The notes under the pieces were generated by a model. That model saw only the letters and a program-made list of their open reading frames with translations. It had not been told where the DNA came from and ran no database searches. From Mactromeris polynyma (Eukaryota > Mollusca > Bivalvia > Venerida > Mactridae), in assembly GCA_032209605.1 (NCBI GenBank), contig JASFXZ010000001.1:42598619-42662618 (forward strand): a stretch of DNA of 64,000 bases, written 5' to 3'. Numbering within the stretch: the first letter of the stretch is position 1; the number at the start of each line of letters is the position of its first letter. The position numbers and the translations under genes are program-made. Of this stretch, positions 36,816 through 49,226 are shown in pieces.

Positions 36816-37844
36816 TAGGAGAATAAAGACTAAGCAATAAACGAGACTTTTATAATATACCTCGAATATATATTTACTGAAGAAATATAGATAATATACT
36901 GCAACAATAAAACATAAACGGTACAAAGTGAGATGATGATTATTAAAAGCTTATGTAGACGAGCTATAATTGCATATAAACAACACTAGACACACTGTAT
37001 TATTATAGAATATAAACTCCGGTTTCAAACTCGTGCACATATTGTGCGTATAGCCCGACAAATTTCACTATACAAGAAAATATTTAGCCGATATGAAAGA
37101 ATAATTAGTACTATTGTCAAGTACATCTAACGCCAAATTTGCAAGATTCGTTTCAAAGGATCAAACAGACAGAACGAATATAAACTTATCAACAATCAAA
37201 ATTCTAATATAGTTTCACACACTTTCAATGTTTGCCTAAGATATGTTGTAGATCGGCTTCAGGTCTTGCCGAACAGTTAAACCATCTAGCAAGGTACCAT
37301 AAATGTTCCAGTGCAATAGAACGGACAGTGATACTTCCAAGAAAAACAAACACAGTGAAAGAATACTGATTATGCTTAATTTGTTGTCGGAGTAATATAT
37401 CTGGTTAGATGCATATTTCATCCGTTCATAAAGTCATTTTAGTGGGATTATAATATCACCAGAAAGATTTGGTACTTTGTTATCAAATGTCTTGTAGTCC
37501 TATTCACTCCAATAAAATATGTTAAGAAATATTGAATTACAGCAGCTTTATACGCATGAACGGAATAAATTTATCATGGGATTCATTCATTTGTGCAATG
37601 TCTTCTAGTACGGGAACGAGAATTGCCAGAATACCCTAAGGTCCTCTTTGTACATTCTTTGTCATTATTACATTACGAGTATGTCCAGAATTACTCTACC
37701 ATGTATTATATTCGGTTCGTATTTACCAAAAAGAATTTCAGTGGTATGCCTGTGTTACAATTTTCTTCATTTTACGACTAGTTTGTATCATGTTTACATC
37801 TATCTTCCTCGGACGATTTGTTTCCCCTAATGGATGTACCTCAT

Positions 37845-37965
37845 GGTCTGTTTGGTATTGTTTTATATCCCCTCTGTGTGTGTGCTTTCTCCGTTTTCTT
37901 GTGTTCGGATCTGTCAGTGGAAGTTAAATGGCGAATGTGGCATTCCCTGCTATGCTTTGTTTCAC
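37845..37965 (-). repeat. R2-like sequence, reverse orientation, in unit A
   Basis: GTGTGTGTGCTTTCTCCG, TTTTCTTGTGTTCGGATCTG and the reversed shared 5' module GAATGTGGCATTCCCTGC. The equivalent place in unit B (46690-46800) has the same element, so it was present before the duplication. Confidence 0.5.
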
Positions 37966-38865
37966 TTTTAAGTATAATTTCAATTAAATAACAATGTTTA
38001 TATGTCCAGACATTTTAAGAAATGATTCTACAGATGAACTTGGTAAAACATTGTAATTAAGCTTTCCTGCGAGCAAGCAATTTGACAAAACGAGGTGTAA
38101 TTATGTAAATTGTGAGGCAAAATATAATTTACATTATATGTGACCTATCAGATGGGTGATTTAATAAGTAATTAAATCGAACAATCAAAGGATTATACCG
38201 CTTTAGGTGACACAAAAATAATCGCTTTATTGCACATTTTGTTGCAACTACTGCATTGATTTCCTGTCGTTTGTTTCTGTCGTTATCTTAAAAATACGGC
38301 ATTTCTTTATTGTTCATTTGGTGCCGTCGCTTATTGAACTGAGGGCAGAGAAAAATCAATGCGTATTTAAAAACATTGTTCAGTCGACGTATCTTAAGTG
38401 GAGTAAAGCCGACAGCTAATCGCAAGTCTTTGTTTCCTATCATACATACTGTTAATATTTCGATGCAATGCGTAAATTTCTCGTGAAATAATGTTGTTGA
38501 TTTTTGTTTAAAATATCATCCCAACAGTTTCTCTTGTTATTAATTTTCAAAGGAGAACATAGGAGACATGAGCAATATTCCAATACGGTTTGTTTTATAG
38601 TTTATGATCTTGTTGTTTTGATACAGCGTTTCAAAATGTACTATCACACCATAAGCGTATTTGAGAGAAGAACAAAGATATTGCCCTGGTACTTTAAGCC
38701 AGACAAACAACAATGTTATCTTGACAATGTAGATAATAGATACTTGACACGCTTTAATGATTGAATGGAGAAGTGTATACAATGTGTATAATATGAGGCT
38801 GCTATTTCTAACACATTGTTTGCGTTCAATTTGCCCCCCCCCCCCTTTCTCGGTGCGTGGACAAT

Positions 38866-39220
38866 GCCTCCCCACACAGACCTCCCGGAAAACAACAGTC
38901 AACAAAACATCAGACATTTGAGGAAGTGCAAATTAGAACACGCAAGGGAACAGAGGCGCAAGAAATGGTTTGTCCGACCATAAAGGACAACGAGACAAAC
39001 AGGGGGGGGGGGGGGTGTTAATGGATCGAATACATCACAGGACAAGTTAAGACAGCTGGCAACAATAGGCCGAAGGGGGGGGGGGTAACATGAACACTAT
39101 ATCAAATGAAAGAATTGCAAATGGGTAATGGGAAATTTAACTAACATCTAAAACACAAATAGAAATAATAACCACACAGCGATTTATAGCCTTGGAACTG
39201 TCAGTAAAAATATATGACAA
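38866..39220 (+). repeat. Dispersed repeat R1 between units A and B, with expanded G tracts
   Basis: GCCTCCCCACACAGACCTCC, GGAAAACAACAGTCAACAAA, GGAACAGAGGCGCAAGAAAT, GACAAACAGG followed by a long G run (about 39001-39014), ATGGATCGAATACATCACAG, GACAGCTGGCAACAATAGG, a second G run (about 39075-39085), GAACACTATATCAAATGAAA, and the 3' module GCCTTGGAACTGTCAGT. A C run lies immediately upstream (about 38833-38845). It occupies the junction between the two duplication units. Confidence 0.75.
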
Positions 39221-39784
39221 AATAGAAAAAAAACAATGCATTTGCTGTCCGTCCGACATGTGAATATTTTGTATTAACATTTATTGTGCTGACCAAACAC
39301 ATTATTCATAGATATGCAAATCATGATTGCTTCTACGTAGAATTCGTACTAAACAATCTGATTATATACAATAAATGTAATCACACAAGACAACGCGTAA
39401 AATAAGTTGCCATTTCTCTAATCAATTTCTGATTGCACCATGTCCCCGACATAAATAAACACATATAACCGCATATGCACAATGATCTATGTGTTTTATT
39501 GCATTATTAGTAATGTCATAGATCTTGCTGTCTAAGCGTAGTGGTAGATGATGTGCCGATCTACAGTTTCATCATTTATTCAGACGATAAATGTAACAAA
39601 CTTGTCTGCTAGTCAAAGGATACATTAGTGATATCATCATGTGAATGACGACGCGCTAAGTTGCCTATAAAATATCCAATACAGTTTGGTCCATTATAAC
39701 TTCTTTGTTAACAAAATGTTAAAGATAGACGTCTTAAACAAAGTGCAGATCCACTCTAAAAGCATAGGGAGGATTGGAATTATA

Positions 39785-39885
39785 TACATGAATTTACAAG
39801 CAAAAAACACAGGAAAATGTACACAAGACACAAACATGAATGTTGGGTGAAAATAGGGCATGCATTTAATGGAGATACCTTGCAA
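39785..39885 (+). repeat. R2-like fragment in unit B
   Basis: ACATGAATTTACAAGCAAAA, ACACAGGAAAATGTACACAA and GACACAAACATGAATGTTGG resemble the R2 middle. No counterpart was seen in unit A. Confidence 0.4.
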
Positions 39886-40119
39886 TGAAGCAGTTTTAAT
39901 TGACTAGCGACTACAACCGTTTTTTTTCCTTATTTCGTGGCTCTAATTTTACACATTAAAGCACATGCATAAACAAACAGATGCCCGTTTGTGTGTCATA
40001 TACGGGTATTTGACAGAGTAAAGTGAATAATGTGGAACAGGGAGGGTCAGAATTTCCACCGACAGATTAAGGTAAAGGGGGAAGGGAATACGGGGAAGGA
40101 CACAAAAACAACAATAAAA

Positions 40120-40250
40120 GGGTCAGGGGTCGCATACGGGTGGAAGACAAAAACAATGTCAAACTTATAAGGGCAAGAAAACCAAACAAAACAGCATCAT
40201 CATTAAACTTAAAAACACGAAACTTGAAAGACACAGGACTACACGACATT
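40120..40250 (+). repeat. Repeat R3, copy in unit B
   Basis: CGCATACGGGTGGAAGACAA, AAGAAAACCAAACAAAACAG, CATCATCATTAAACTTAAAA, ACTTGAAAGACACAGGACTA; the counterpart of 29740-29870. Confidence 0.6.
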
Positions 40251-40959
40251 TGAGTAAGATGTTTTGTCTATGTGCATTAAGCGTTTGTCGATATACACGT
40301 TTTTAATAACATTTAACTACGTAATAACAATTAATGCATCATTTATGCGTAAAAAACTGCTTTGAATAATGAATCGCAAATGGCATGATTGTAATTTAAC
40401 TGAATCAATATTGAAAACTGATTGCATGCTATGTTTGTTCTGGTGAAATTACTCCACATGAAATAATTAATTTTCAATATCACTAAAAGGAAATTGATCG
40501 AGGGCTGTGATGAAATGAGCCTCTTATTGAAGCATTCATGAAGAATATTACATTGGTTGTGGTATATTATATTAATTATCTTGATTATCCAATGAGCCTT
40601 TGACTGAAGTGTAGTTACATACTATCATGAAATGTTTTCAAAACAGTATATTAATGTTGTATTACAAACGTCATTACGCCAACAAATTGCGCTTAGTTTT
40701 TATTGCTTAAATCAAAAGAATATATGTTCATGTAGTTATTAATTATTATTTCAGAGAGGACTGCGATACCGTAGCCTCATACTGTAGAAGGTTCGTGTTG
40801 GAGACGATCTAATCTTATTTAAAGTGTGTTCATAGTTACAGTTATGATACTTCTTCATATATGTATCTAATGACTTGTTAAATGTACGTGCATGTTGTTT
40901 TATATATTTTACATATTCGAAATAAATTATCTTTCAACTTAACTAATCTTTTTTACTCC

Positions 40960-41155
40960 TTGTAGTCCTCCTAATTTATTCATGGTTATTGTTTATGGTT
41001 GACCAGACAATTCCTTGCTCCCTCGTTCCCGTACATGTTTGTTGTTGTAACTCCCAAGTTCCTTATGTTTCGAATGCTGTTGTTTCCTTGGGGAATGTGT
41101 ATGGAGGCATTGTCTAAAGTAACAACTTTCTCTCCTTTCTGTCTCTCTTACATGC
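40960..41155 (-). repeat. Dispersed repeat R1, reverse copy inserted in unit B
   Basis: Reverse-complement R1: TCCTCCTAATTTATTCATGG, GGTTGACCAGACAATTCC, TTGTTTCCTTGGGGAATG, TGTATGGAGGCATTGTCTAA, and the 5' end AACTTTCTCTCC. It falls where unit A has no insert (between the blocks at 40690 and 41270), so it probably arrived after the duplication. Confidence 0.7.
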
Positions 41156-43072
41156 GCTTGTATGTGACATAGATCTACTGTGTTCTAACTATCATTATAA
41201 CATCAAATGCTGTCTATGATTTAACTGTCAAGTTTAAACCGATGAGTACATAATTTTTTATTGATTCTAGTTGTATTTTAGTGTCTATTTTGTCCGTTTC
41301 TGAATCGTTTCGCAATTACAGAAAATGCTTTGACACGTTGCTGAAACATCTTTTAGCATTTTATTTTAATTGGATGAAATAAGTATCTCAACTTTGTCTT
41401 ATCTTTACATACATATATGGAAAACCATGTCTTTTGCCGAAATAATATATCGTAATTATATTTCTAAAATATTCTAAAAGATCCACATCTCTTACGACAT
41501 GCTACAGTATACTGATTACTCAAATTCCTTCAATATCATTTTAACAGTTGTTTATCAACTTCAATAAAATTCGGAGAACAAACACATACGAGTAAATGGA
41601 GTTACACATTTTGAATGCACGTTTTAAACAAACACGAAGAGGAATTCATTATTACAGGGTTCTGCAAAAGTATAGGTGTTTGAAGATAAACGTTCAAAAT
41701 CAAAGTTGAAGATTTAAGGAGAGATTAAGTTGCACCAAAATTGCATTAAGTACTAGATTGACTGAATAGTAATAGTACAAGTGTCGATAGATTATCTTTT
41801 TGTTTGGTTTCTATGGTTTTTACCTCACTTAGATTTGCATGGTGACATTGTTCTTAAGTCTGAATCATACTTGAACTGTTAGTTTTATATGCTCAAGTAT
41901 AATAAACCAAAACCATTTGTAATCGGACAATAACTGATAACATTATTTACGGAATACGAATATATAAACCTATATTTTTATATCAATAAATTGCAGCTCC
42001 AGCGTGAAAATGTCCAGTTTGTCAGACAATAACATGCGGACCTTGAACACGACATGAATTGTAACTTAACGCTGCAAAACCATCATTAGTAATTCAAGAT
42101 GCTAAGAGTAATCCGCTCATGCATCCAATTATTAAAACCAATTCATCTGGATTGAAAAATGGCGCTGTCAAATTAAGCCCGAAAGGAAAACAACGACCAA
42201 CTCTTAAGAAACGTCTTAAATTATTGATATGTTACTTGCGGAATGCTCATAACGTTCAATTCGATAATATCAACTTATTTGCTAAAACACTTCCACTATA
42301 TGTTAAAAATGAATATAATACAAAAAGTCGAACTTGTATTTTTATTATCTTTAGATCATATCTCAGAAATTCCAAATATGTTTTAGCAGCAACTTAGTGT
42401 CTTACAAGGTAATGTCTGCGCGTATGTTTCAATCAGCAAATAAAGGGTTACAATTAGTCATTATTTGACTGACAAGATCATCAGTTATTGCATCGACTAG
42501 TTGTTCTCGAACAGACAAATTTCCCAGTTTCTATTAGTATTATCTAATAAATGGTTTTCTTATAGAAATATCCCATGATAATTGGACACCATTATGATAT
42601 GTTGACCTATCATCTAATTTACGTCTGTATCGTAAGAATTAATTTAAATTGTACAATAAAACGCTAGAAAACAATATAACACCACGAAATAAGTTTAACG
42701 ATTTGGTTATCACACATTATTTCATAACATCCGTAGTAATGTTCAAGTTACTGACTATGTTCTTCGTTTTTCTCCGATTCAGTCTTATAAACGTGTATGA
42801 ATAAACAAACCATATGCAATTTAATATAAAGGGTTAGCTCGATGAGGAAATGCAATGTATATATACAACCCCCACAGCCATTCCAAAAATACAAGGACTA
42901 GTAAATGACGAGGAAGACAGAGAGAGCTCAGACAACGAAAACGGACCGCTATGTTATATAGAAGAATGAGCAATATGCCCCCCCCCCCTTCTATATGTTG
43001 CCAAGTTGCATTCATTCGTAGCTTGTCCTGTTGTATATCCCCCTCCCTTCCTCACCCTTCTTGTCCCCCTCT

Positions 43073-43358
43073 TTGTTGTATTTGCGTTTATTTATCGTCG
43101 CCACCGGTTTCCCACATGGGCGACGCCTCCGGAAGAATGTTAGTCATTTTAGATTTTTGGATGATAGTGCCCCAGTTCCAGAAGCACACCTGGTTCTTTT
43201 ACGTGCTTGATGTAAGGCATCCAACACGGGACCTTCGGTTTTTAAGTCTCGTCCGAAAGACTTTGTCCTGTCAGTGATGAAGCGGGGAATCGAACCTGCG
43301 ATCCCTGGATTACTTGTCCAGCGCGTTACCACTGGACTACGGTTTCGCTACACACTCT
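43073..43358 (-). mobile_element. tRNA-headed SINE with a conserved central domain, nested in R1
   Basis: On the minus strand the head (43349 down to 43275) has an A box TAGTCCAGTGGTAACGC and B box GGTTCGATTCC. The body follows, with TCTTTCGGACGAGACTT, ACCGAAGGTCCCGTGTTGG and GCACGTAAAAGAACCAGGTG, then a tail rich in AAATAAACGCAAATAC. The body resembles, from memory, the central domain of MetaSINE-type elements spread through molluscs and other animals. Flanking copies of TGTCCCCCTCT (43062-43072 and 43359-43369) look like a target-site duplication. It is non-coding, depends on a LINE for movement, and is transcribed by polymerase III. Confidence 0.8.
43275..43349 (-). repeat. tRNA-like head of the SINE (not a functional tRNA)
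   Basis: An anticodon-like stem CTGGA / TCCAG encloses a 7-base loop CAAGTAA; position 33 is A rather than the usual T, and the acceptor ends (AGCGAAA and TTCATCA) do not pair. It is therefore a polymerase III promoter derived from a tRNA rather than a tRNA gene. Confidence 0.75.
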
Positions 43359-45439
43359 GTCCCCCTCTACTATATTTAGTTGTTTTTATAATCAGCCAGA
43401 CAATTCCTTATTGCTCTGAATTTTCATTCGGCATAGATGTTTGCCCTTACACTTCTTCAACTAATAATATTTCGTATGCTAATGTATCCCTGGGTTCGTG
43501 TGAATGTGGCGGTCCCTGTAACAACTTTATCTTTCCTTTATTAAGTAAGTGATAATATTGAGTTCTATGTATAGGTAACGGCGACAATGGACGAATGAAA
43601 TGTGTTCGCGCGGAATCCATTTATCGTTGTGGTGTGCTGGTCGGTAAAAGAGATGTTTGTAGATACGTATTTGTGCTGGATGAAATAAAGATAAACACCA
43701 AACTTGCTGTTATTGTTTTTTCTGCAATATTATTTACATGTTCATGCTTCACGACCCGTAGACGATCAATGCTAGACAGATCTTTCCATTTTTTGTTGCC
43801 TTCAGAGGGGCAATACATAAAGCTATTATTGAGGGATATATGGAATAGCACGGGACATCACTATAGTTGAATGTGAAGAGACAATTAACAAAATAAGGGC
43901 CTCGTCGCTTTGGAACTGTCGATATGAATGCTTGTGCCATGTACTTTTCGATTTTGTGATAGTTTACATGTAAGGACTAATGTCCTAGTCCCCGTGTGAT
44001 GTTAGAGTGACGCTGTGTTTTGTATATTGCATTTCCTCCTCGACTTCATTCCTGTAAGGCTGATATGTTTATCTTCTGGAGCGGATTATATGACCTCACG
44101 TATATAAAACACATATCCTACTAACTGAGATATTGACGATGCTGATTTGTATCATATCGAGGGTATGTATTTAGTTTCAATATGCGTGGACTTTGTATTT
44201 GCGTAAATTTGCATTACGTTAAATTCAGATGTTATTTTCAATTGTGTTTCCTAAAAGGCAGTAAACAGTACAGCGGTTTCTACCAACTTTGCTGCAGAAT
44301 CATAGATATTTTCAAGTTTAACAATTTTCGGCCTACCTTTGTCCTTCTAAAACTCCGAAGTGCACGAAGTTTAAACTGACTGACATTAACTCAAAGGAAA
44401 AGTCTTCATTCGTAGTCAAGGCAATTATATTAAATGTATAGAAAGCAATTCTGAAATTTATTCAAAACCTTGCTAATTTTAATCAACTGAACAAAGTTGT
44501 TGCAATTTTAAGTATTAACAATCTCCTCGTGTGTAAATGAAATGGGATCCTGGAATGCAATACACTATGTTGTGGCAAATTAAAAGGACCTAATGTAATT
44601 TTATGTTACATCTATCTTTTCACTTATAAATTGTATTACTTAATACGGATTCATTCATATATGCAAGAAAATTACGCATCGTCTGTCGGTTGTCATACGT
44701 GTAATCAAATCGTCCGGGTTTTTTATGTTTTCAAAACATGGCTGTTTATACGAGCTGGTCTGCGTGTTAAATAAATCAGATACTTGATATTGTTATTGAC
44801 CATGAATCAACCGATGTTAGATAATAATATAATGCAAAGTAATACCTCTTCGTGTGATGCGCACTGATTCGATATTAATTATTTTAATTTTTGACTCATA
44901 CATATTTGATAACAAACATTGATTATCATGGAATCAAACACACAAACGAAATAAAAACAGCCACTCCAATTTGATGTGTAAAGTGTACGAAAACAACATT
45001 TAAGTCAACAAACGTAGGCGACCAACAATTTTTGAAGCGCACCGGCAAGTAGATTACGGTTTAGTTTTGAGACCTTTGGACAAGAAATAAAAGCATGCAC
45101 GGAAATTCCCCAAAACAATATGATTGGGCAAATATTTCGGTAGTTCGGGACAGGACAAAGGGTCTCTTTAAAAGGCCTCGTTAGCAACAATTATAACGAA
45201 ACAATAAATATCACAACAATGTTATTTGTGCATGGCTTTCTGTTAAGTAAAGACTATAAAGCCAAATGATCGATCTTGGTTCCTGTGTAAACAACTTCCT
45301 TTTATAATGAAGATGAGAAACGAGGAACAGGGGAAAATCGCATTTATAAATCGTTGCGTGGTTTCCAACAAAGATCCCTAGACACGAAATACAGACGGGG
45401 AGGTAGTACAGAAAAAAAAACAGGGGGTTCAAAGGGAAC

Positions 45440-45535
45440 AACTAATGGACTATATAACAATCAAACCGATGAGAAAATATAGTGGTAACACAGTGGCCAT
45501 ACAATCTTGGAACTGCCAGAATAAATACTGGGAAC
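45440..45535 (+). repeat. Possible R1/R2 3' end
   Basis: GTGGCCATACAATCTTGGAA followed by CTGCCAGAATAAATACTGGG resembles the shared 3' module and the sequence after it in other copies. Too short to assign to one family. Confidence 0.35.
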
Positions 45536-45879
45536 CTCATCATTTTTCATGTAGATGGCATTAATACGAGAACATGATTATTTTTTGTATGTCAAATCAA
45601 ATCAAATCACATTTTCTAATATACAATAGCAATACGCAACATGAAATATGTATTGAATTTACAGACTGTCTTGACAACTATTCTTCGAATTCTGTAATGT
45701 TTGTTCCGAGATGCAAAAATTATGCGCACGAATGCAATTTGTCTTAATTACGCCTTTTTATCATTTTACTTATGTGAAAGTATGGCACATTATTATCACA
45801 CATGTGCGCATATGAAGTTTGTTTGTTTCATAAATGTTTGCGCCGTTTTTGTTTCACCAAAGTTTGAGTGATATACGTA

Positions 45880-46045
45880 TATCAATTATCAAACAATATT
45901 AACATGCTCTTTTGCAAGCAACTGACATTTTCTCCACGTATGGAAGACATGACCGTGTAGCCAATGTCCTGGAATAACATAACATGTCCACCCGTGAATC
46001 TGCCGGGTGACAGTGTAGCGATCTACCGAGGGATTTGACCGATTA
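45880..46045 (-). repeat. SINE-like element, copy 2, in unit B
   Basis: On the minus strand GTCAGTTGCTTGCAAAAGAG and CATGTT, preceded by a CGTGGA string, match the body of the element at 7255-7498. The head region holds CACCCGGCAGATTCACGGG, without a good B box. No counterpart in unit A is evident. Confidence 0.45.
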
Positions 46046-46689
46046 CTGTATAATTCTAATAGCAACGCCTTCTTAAGTGGTATTTTGATTTTAGCATTAA
46101 AAATTTTGATTTATTCCATGTTTTATTGCTGATAATTCTTTGATGTTGTAAATGGTAACTGTATGACATTGCATCATAGAATAAAGGATCTGGTAAATCT
46201 AAATATGAATAGCATTGCTAATTTATATCATAATTGTATGGTTATATATAAATATATATAAGAGTGAGATTTAAAAAAAATCGCCTATAACATTTAACAT
46301 GACAAAAAGATATCAATTATTCTTCCTTCATTAACTTCCTGAAGCAATCAATACAGTTGACGAGCTACGACCACAAGGAGATACTATAGAACAATGACGT
46401 CTGCGGTTATTAGATACCTTGCATTAGTTTCTCTAATATTTATAAAAATCTTTAACGTAACTATGCATGCGATTTAAAATGGACCGATGCACAGCAATGA
46501 CGTAATTGAACCAATGTTTGTAAACCTGCAAGTTGGTGAAGACGAAACAGACAACATAATTACTCTTCAAGAGACAAGTGTTTCGCTTATCTCGTATTAA
46601 CCTAGAATATTTTATTGGTATATCTATGTTACGTTTTTCTTTATTTTATGAATAATGGTTTTATGTGTACATATATCGCGATGTCCCCA

Positions 46690-46800
46690 TCCTTTGTGTT
46701 TTGGTATTTTAACTACATCCTGTGTGTTCATCTTTCCATCTTTCCTTTTCTGTTAAGATCTGTCCAAGAAAGTTCCGTTTAGTGACTTTGGCCTTTCTTG
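46690..46800 (-). repeat. R2-like sequence, reverse orientation, in unit B
   Basis: CATCCTTTGTGTTTTGG, TGTGTGTTCATCTTTCC and CTTTGGCCTTTCTTGCTATG correspond to the element at 37845-37965 in unit A. Confidence 0.5.
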
Positions 46801-47861
46801 CTATGCATTTTTTTTACTTTTAAGTATTCGTTAGATAACAGTGGTTATATGTCTAGACATTTTGAGGAATATTTTTACTTATTAACTTGGTAAAACGTTT
46901 TAATTAATTATTCCACCGAACGAGCAATTTGACCAAAAGAGATGTAATTATGTAGCTTGTTAGACGAGAGGCTTTACATGTGACCAATCAGACTGGTGAT
47001 TTACAAATGGTTCAATTATTCATTCCAAAGAATTGTACAACTTTACATGGCAAAAGTGGCAACTTTATTGCACTTTGTAGTGCATCTGTTACCTCAAAAA
47101 CTATTGATTTCCAATCTTGTTTTGCTCTTCCAATATTTGTTTCTGCCGTTTTTGTCAAAAGTTGTGTTTTTCGTTCTTATAGTAGCTTATTGCTCCGTCG
47201 AATGTGAAAATCAATACCTATTTAAAAACTGTGTCAAGTCACATATCGTTGTTAACTACCACTTGAATTTGAAGGGAAGGCAATGTAGTATTTCATTTAC
47301 AACATGGCATTCTAATTAATGAGGTGCATATATGTTACATAGCATTGACCTATTACAACGCGTTTTACAAACAATCTCGAAAAATTGTATTTTCATTACA
47401 AGTGCTACATGTAACAGTGCATGAAGGTAAACGTGAAAATCAATGAGAAGTTGATTTCGGGATATGGTCTTCGTTTGCTCTGCATTATTCCACTTTCATG
47501 ATATCTGAGAGACTGGTACATAACAAATGCAAAAAAGGGTTAACACATGTTTGAATCAATTAAGTAGGTAAGATAAATTATACACACATAAAGTGTTCCT
47601 GATCGAGTGAAAGCTACTCTGATGTTTTATGCCAAATAAACTACGTTGTGATCGTGTCAATATGGATAATAGCGACTTGACACGCGAACGTAACATGTTT
47701 AATGATTGAATACAGAAGTGTAGAATCTTACGAAGTTATCACTGTCAGTGTAACTAATGACTCGTTCTTAAATTGATACACATTTTGAAAGAGAGTCATT
47801 AAAACTTTCATGATATTAGTGTTCATTTTCGTTAATTGGTTATCAGCCAATCTATTCCTTG

Positions 47862-47975
47862 TTTGTCCTTACACCTTTTCTACTCCTAGATTTTTGTGCG
47901 CTGCGTTTTCCCATGGGTGTGTGAGGAGAGGCATTATGTCTTGTGAACGCGGAGTTTCCTGTAAACTCAGATCTT
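47862..47975 (-). repeat. Dispersed repeat R1, 5' part, reverse orientation
   Basis: CCTTACACCTTTTCTACTCC, then TTTTCCCATGGGTGTGTGAG, GAGAGGCATTATGTCTTGTG and GAGTTTCCTGTAA are the reversed R1 5' portion. It lies just beyond the end of unit B. Confidence 0.55.
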
Positions 47976-48671
47976 GCTTGAAGTGTGATAAAGATCCTCT
48001 ACTGCCCTAGTCATTGCGAAACTCATTCAATGAACTTATTTCAGTGGTGACTTTTAAGTTATTCTGTAGCTGAGAATAAGGAGGGAGTACAATTGTCAGT
48101 TGTACTACAAAACAGAATTAAGAACTTCGTAAAGGCATACAGGAATGACATGTGTTTAGTTACCAAACCTTTCTGTTTAGAGCTTAGGCGCTGTTGACGG
48201 CGAAGAAATGTTGGAAGGAATTCACTGAAGTAAACATATGCTCGAGAAATACGCACGGTCGATTTCAGACACATACTTCAGAATAGGTGATTGACAATGA
48301 GAAGAAAACAAGTTGTGGTTAGAATACTAATAAAGGGGTTTATTTAATAGGCAAGCTTTGAAATTAGTCATTTTCTTGATAAAGTCTACAACATCGTAAT
48401 AATTGAAAGTACTGTAATTGGATTATAACTTCGAATCTTCTGTTTTTGACTCAATTAAGGAATGATTTTGAAACGAATTTAGACGCCACTCAATAGAGAT
48501 GTTCGTATTTGTATTAGGAGTTGATAGAACTTTTCACATAAAATATACTTGAGAGTTGTTACCAAGGTAATTTCCACACAATTATGTAAAAATGTTAAAT
48601 AAATTGTCCATCAGTTAATAAACATATAGCGACTGAGTGTGCGGTTAGCTAGCTGTTAAATCGATTAAAAA

Positions 48672-48830
48672 GTATTTTTACTGACAGTTCTATGGCTGTA
48701 ATTCGCTGTATGGTTATTATTTCTTTTTGTGTTTTGAATGTATGTTATATTTCCCTTTCCCTGTGCAATTATTTCACTTTATATAGTGTTCAGGTCATTT
48801 TCTGTCCAGTTTCGGCCTTCGTTTATAGTT
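48672..48830 (-). repeat. Dispersed repeat R1, 3' half, reverse orientation
   Basis: Starts with the reversed 3' module (TACTGACAGTTCTATGGCTG) and runs through CGCTGTATGGTTATTATTTC, TATATTTCCCTTTCCCTGTG, CACTTTATATAGTGTTCAGG and TCCAGTTTCGGCC. It closely matches 36190-36335 in reverse. Confidence 0.75.
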
Positions 48831-49226
48831 TATAGAAATTTAAGAAGAAAACTACTATGTAGTTCATATTTCTCCTGTTTGGCGCTATACTTGTGACTAG
48901 CCTCTTTGTTTATGACATACACGCAAGTCCATTCTCTGTAAATCATATTACCGCAAAATGTCTCATTTTCTGTTGAATTATTTCTATAAGCGGCAGATGG
49001 TTAATGTGTTTACTTAGTATCATCGCGCCCACATATGTTGCTATGAATACGAGTGAAATGTGATATGATATCTTATGAAATTAGGCACCTCTGACAGAAG
49101 TGGCACGAAGTTGGTGGTATTACTGTTAATCATAAAACCATGACACGGCACCTGATGATGAATTGCACTTCTGTCTTAAGATCGCATCTTATTAACTGTT
49201 TATGACTCTTATAAGGCTTCAGTTGC

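Larger units (their letters stand above)
28690..38790 (+). other. Unit A of a diverged direct tandem duplication
   Basis: Aligns in order and orientation with unit B (39240-47740). Matched blocks (A / B) are: 28760-29130 / 39286-39660; 29630-29970 / 39982-40345; 30060-30330 / 40425-40690; 30430-30560 / 41270-41410; 31190-31340 / 42110-42260; 31370-31780 / 42300-42655; 34810-34990 / 43553-43720; 35040-35160 / 44930-45025; 35420-35700 / 45020-45430; 36340-36600 / 46270-46520; 37690-38200 / 46600-47030; 38280-38410 / 47150-47260; 38690-38790 / 47625-47740. By eye most blocks are roughly 70-85% identical. No gene is recognised in either unit. A-specific material includes the 45-bp array, a hAT-like MITE and R1 copies. 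Confidence 0.8.
43020..43545 (-). repeat. Dispersed repeat R1, reverse copy split by a SINE
   Basis: The left piece (43020-43072) and right piece (43359-43545) are both reverse R1. The right one contains AATCAGCCAGACAATTCC and TGTGGCGGTCCCTGTAACAA, the latter being the reversed 5' module. The SINE at 43073-43358 interrupts it. A C run lies near 42978-42987, just left of the copy. Confidence 0.65.
39240..47740 (+). other. Unit B of the diverged tandem duplication
   Basis: Second copy of the 28690-38790 unit; matched blocks are listed there. B-specific insertions are an R2-like piece (39785-39885), a reversed R1 copy (40960-41155), a reversed R1 copy split by a SINE (43020-43545), a SINE-like element (45880-46045) and about 0.9 kb of unmatched DNA at 43.95-44.90 kb. 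No open frame is conserved between A and B, which argues that the duplicated DNA is non-coding or that any exons are very short. Confidence 0.8.

Noticed and set aside
38540..38917. 125-codon minus-strand frame
   Set aside because: It overlaps an R1 end and a C run, is not conserved in unit B, and has no recognisable domain.
43275..43349. Functional tRNA gene
   Set aside because: Acceptor strands do not pair and position 33 is not T; it is joined to a SINE body.
43795..43930. Another R1 3' end in unit B
   Set aside because: Only a CTTTGGAACTGTC string clearly matches; the rest is not alignable by eye.
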